Origin: Craspedostauros australis
Taxonomy: Eukaryota; Bacillariophyta; Bacillariophyceae; Mastogloiales; Achnanthaceae
DNA length: 64,000 bases
Direction of reading: 5' to 3'
Assembly: GCA_026770025.1 (NCBI GenBank)
Contig: JAMXDE010000007.1
Span: 620,001-684,000, forward strand
Made by a program: the position numbers and the translations under genes. Under the pieces are notes generated by a model that was not told where the DNA came from, ran no database searches, and saw only the letters and a list, made by a program, of their open reading frames with translations. Below, piece after piece: positions 63,960-64,000 of the stretch. The stretch's first letter is position 1, and the number at the start of each line of letters is the position of its first letter.

Positions 63960-64000
63960 GATAGAGCACAACAACACTGTTGGATTCTCTCTCCCACAGA

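Noticed and set aside
1-64000. tRNA, rRNA, CRISPR arrays or bacterial-type operons
   Set aside because: No tRNA B-box context with a cloverleaf, no rRNA-like sequence and no regularly spaced direct repeats were recognised by eye; a covariance-model scan would be needed to exclude small RNAs.

Overview
The window is nuclear DNA of a photosynthetic stramenopile, most likely a diatom. The evidence is: genes with few short GT-AG introns; an intact Ty1/copia element and an intact two-ORF non-LTR element of types common in diatoms; a secreted Lys/Ser-rich protein with a PSxxPS wall-type tandem region; a hydrolase with an ASAFAP-like plastid presequence; and a cyclin resembling the expanded diatom-specific cyclins. 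No bacterial operons, CRISPR arrays, rRNA or recognisable tRNA genes were seen.

Layout. 1-7.3 kb: a copia gag-pol ORF whose left LTR lies outside the window, followed by a polypurine tract and probable 3' LTR. 8.2-10.2 kb: a Lys/Ser/PSxxPS membrane protein. 10.7-12.2 kb (-): a YheT/EMB8-type alpha/beta hydrolase. 14.0-16.8 kb: a two-pore K+ channel (one intron). 17.0-17.9 kb (-): a nucleoredoxin-like protein whose WCPMC site is assembled across an intron. 18.0-26.36 kb: a complete 8.3-kb LINE bounded by a 17-bp target site duplication and inserted just upstream of the nucleoredoxin gene. 26.8-28.2 kb (-): SLX1. 30.1-31.6 kb: an acidic Cys-rich type I membrane protein. 32.6-34.0 kb (+) and 45.0-46.0 kb (-): two SLC35B1-like UAA transporters. 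35.5-41.2 kb: an ankyrin-pseudokinase protein. 41.7-44.6 kb (-): PEX6. 48.0-52.4 kb: a TANGO6/RTP1-like HEAT protein. 52.8-53.2 kb: a TRIAP1/Mdm35-like twin CX9C protein. 54.6-59.6 kb: an NB-ARC (STAND) ATPase with TPRs. 60.2-61.4 kb (-): a double-domain cytidine deaminase-like protein. 62.7-64.0 kb: a diatom-type cyclin.

The host genes are ordinary dispersed eukaryotic genes, not a pathway cluster. The most notable material is the LINE: its ORF2 has no AUG before the endonuclease, lies in the +1 frame of ORF1 and overlaps it by 80 nt, and its 3' UTR carries two strong hairpins. Also notable are the NB-ARC-TPR protein, the ankyrin-pseudokinase, hydrophobic segments inside the copia polyprotein, a PEX6 with a two-residue deletion in its arginine-finger segment, and short palindromic motifs repeated in several intergenic spacers. 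Several open frames begin with TTG or GTG when extended to their limit; for those genes the start given is the first plausible ATG.
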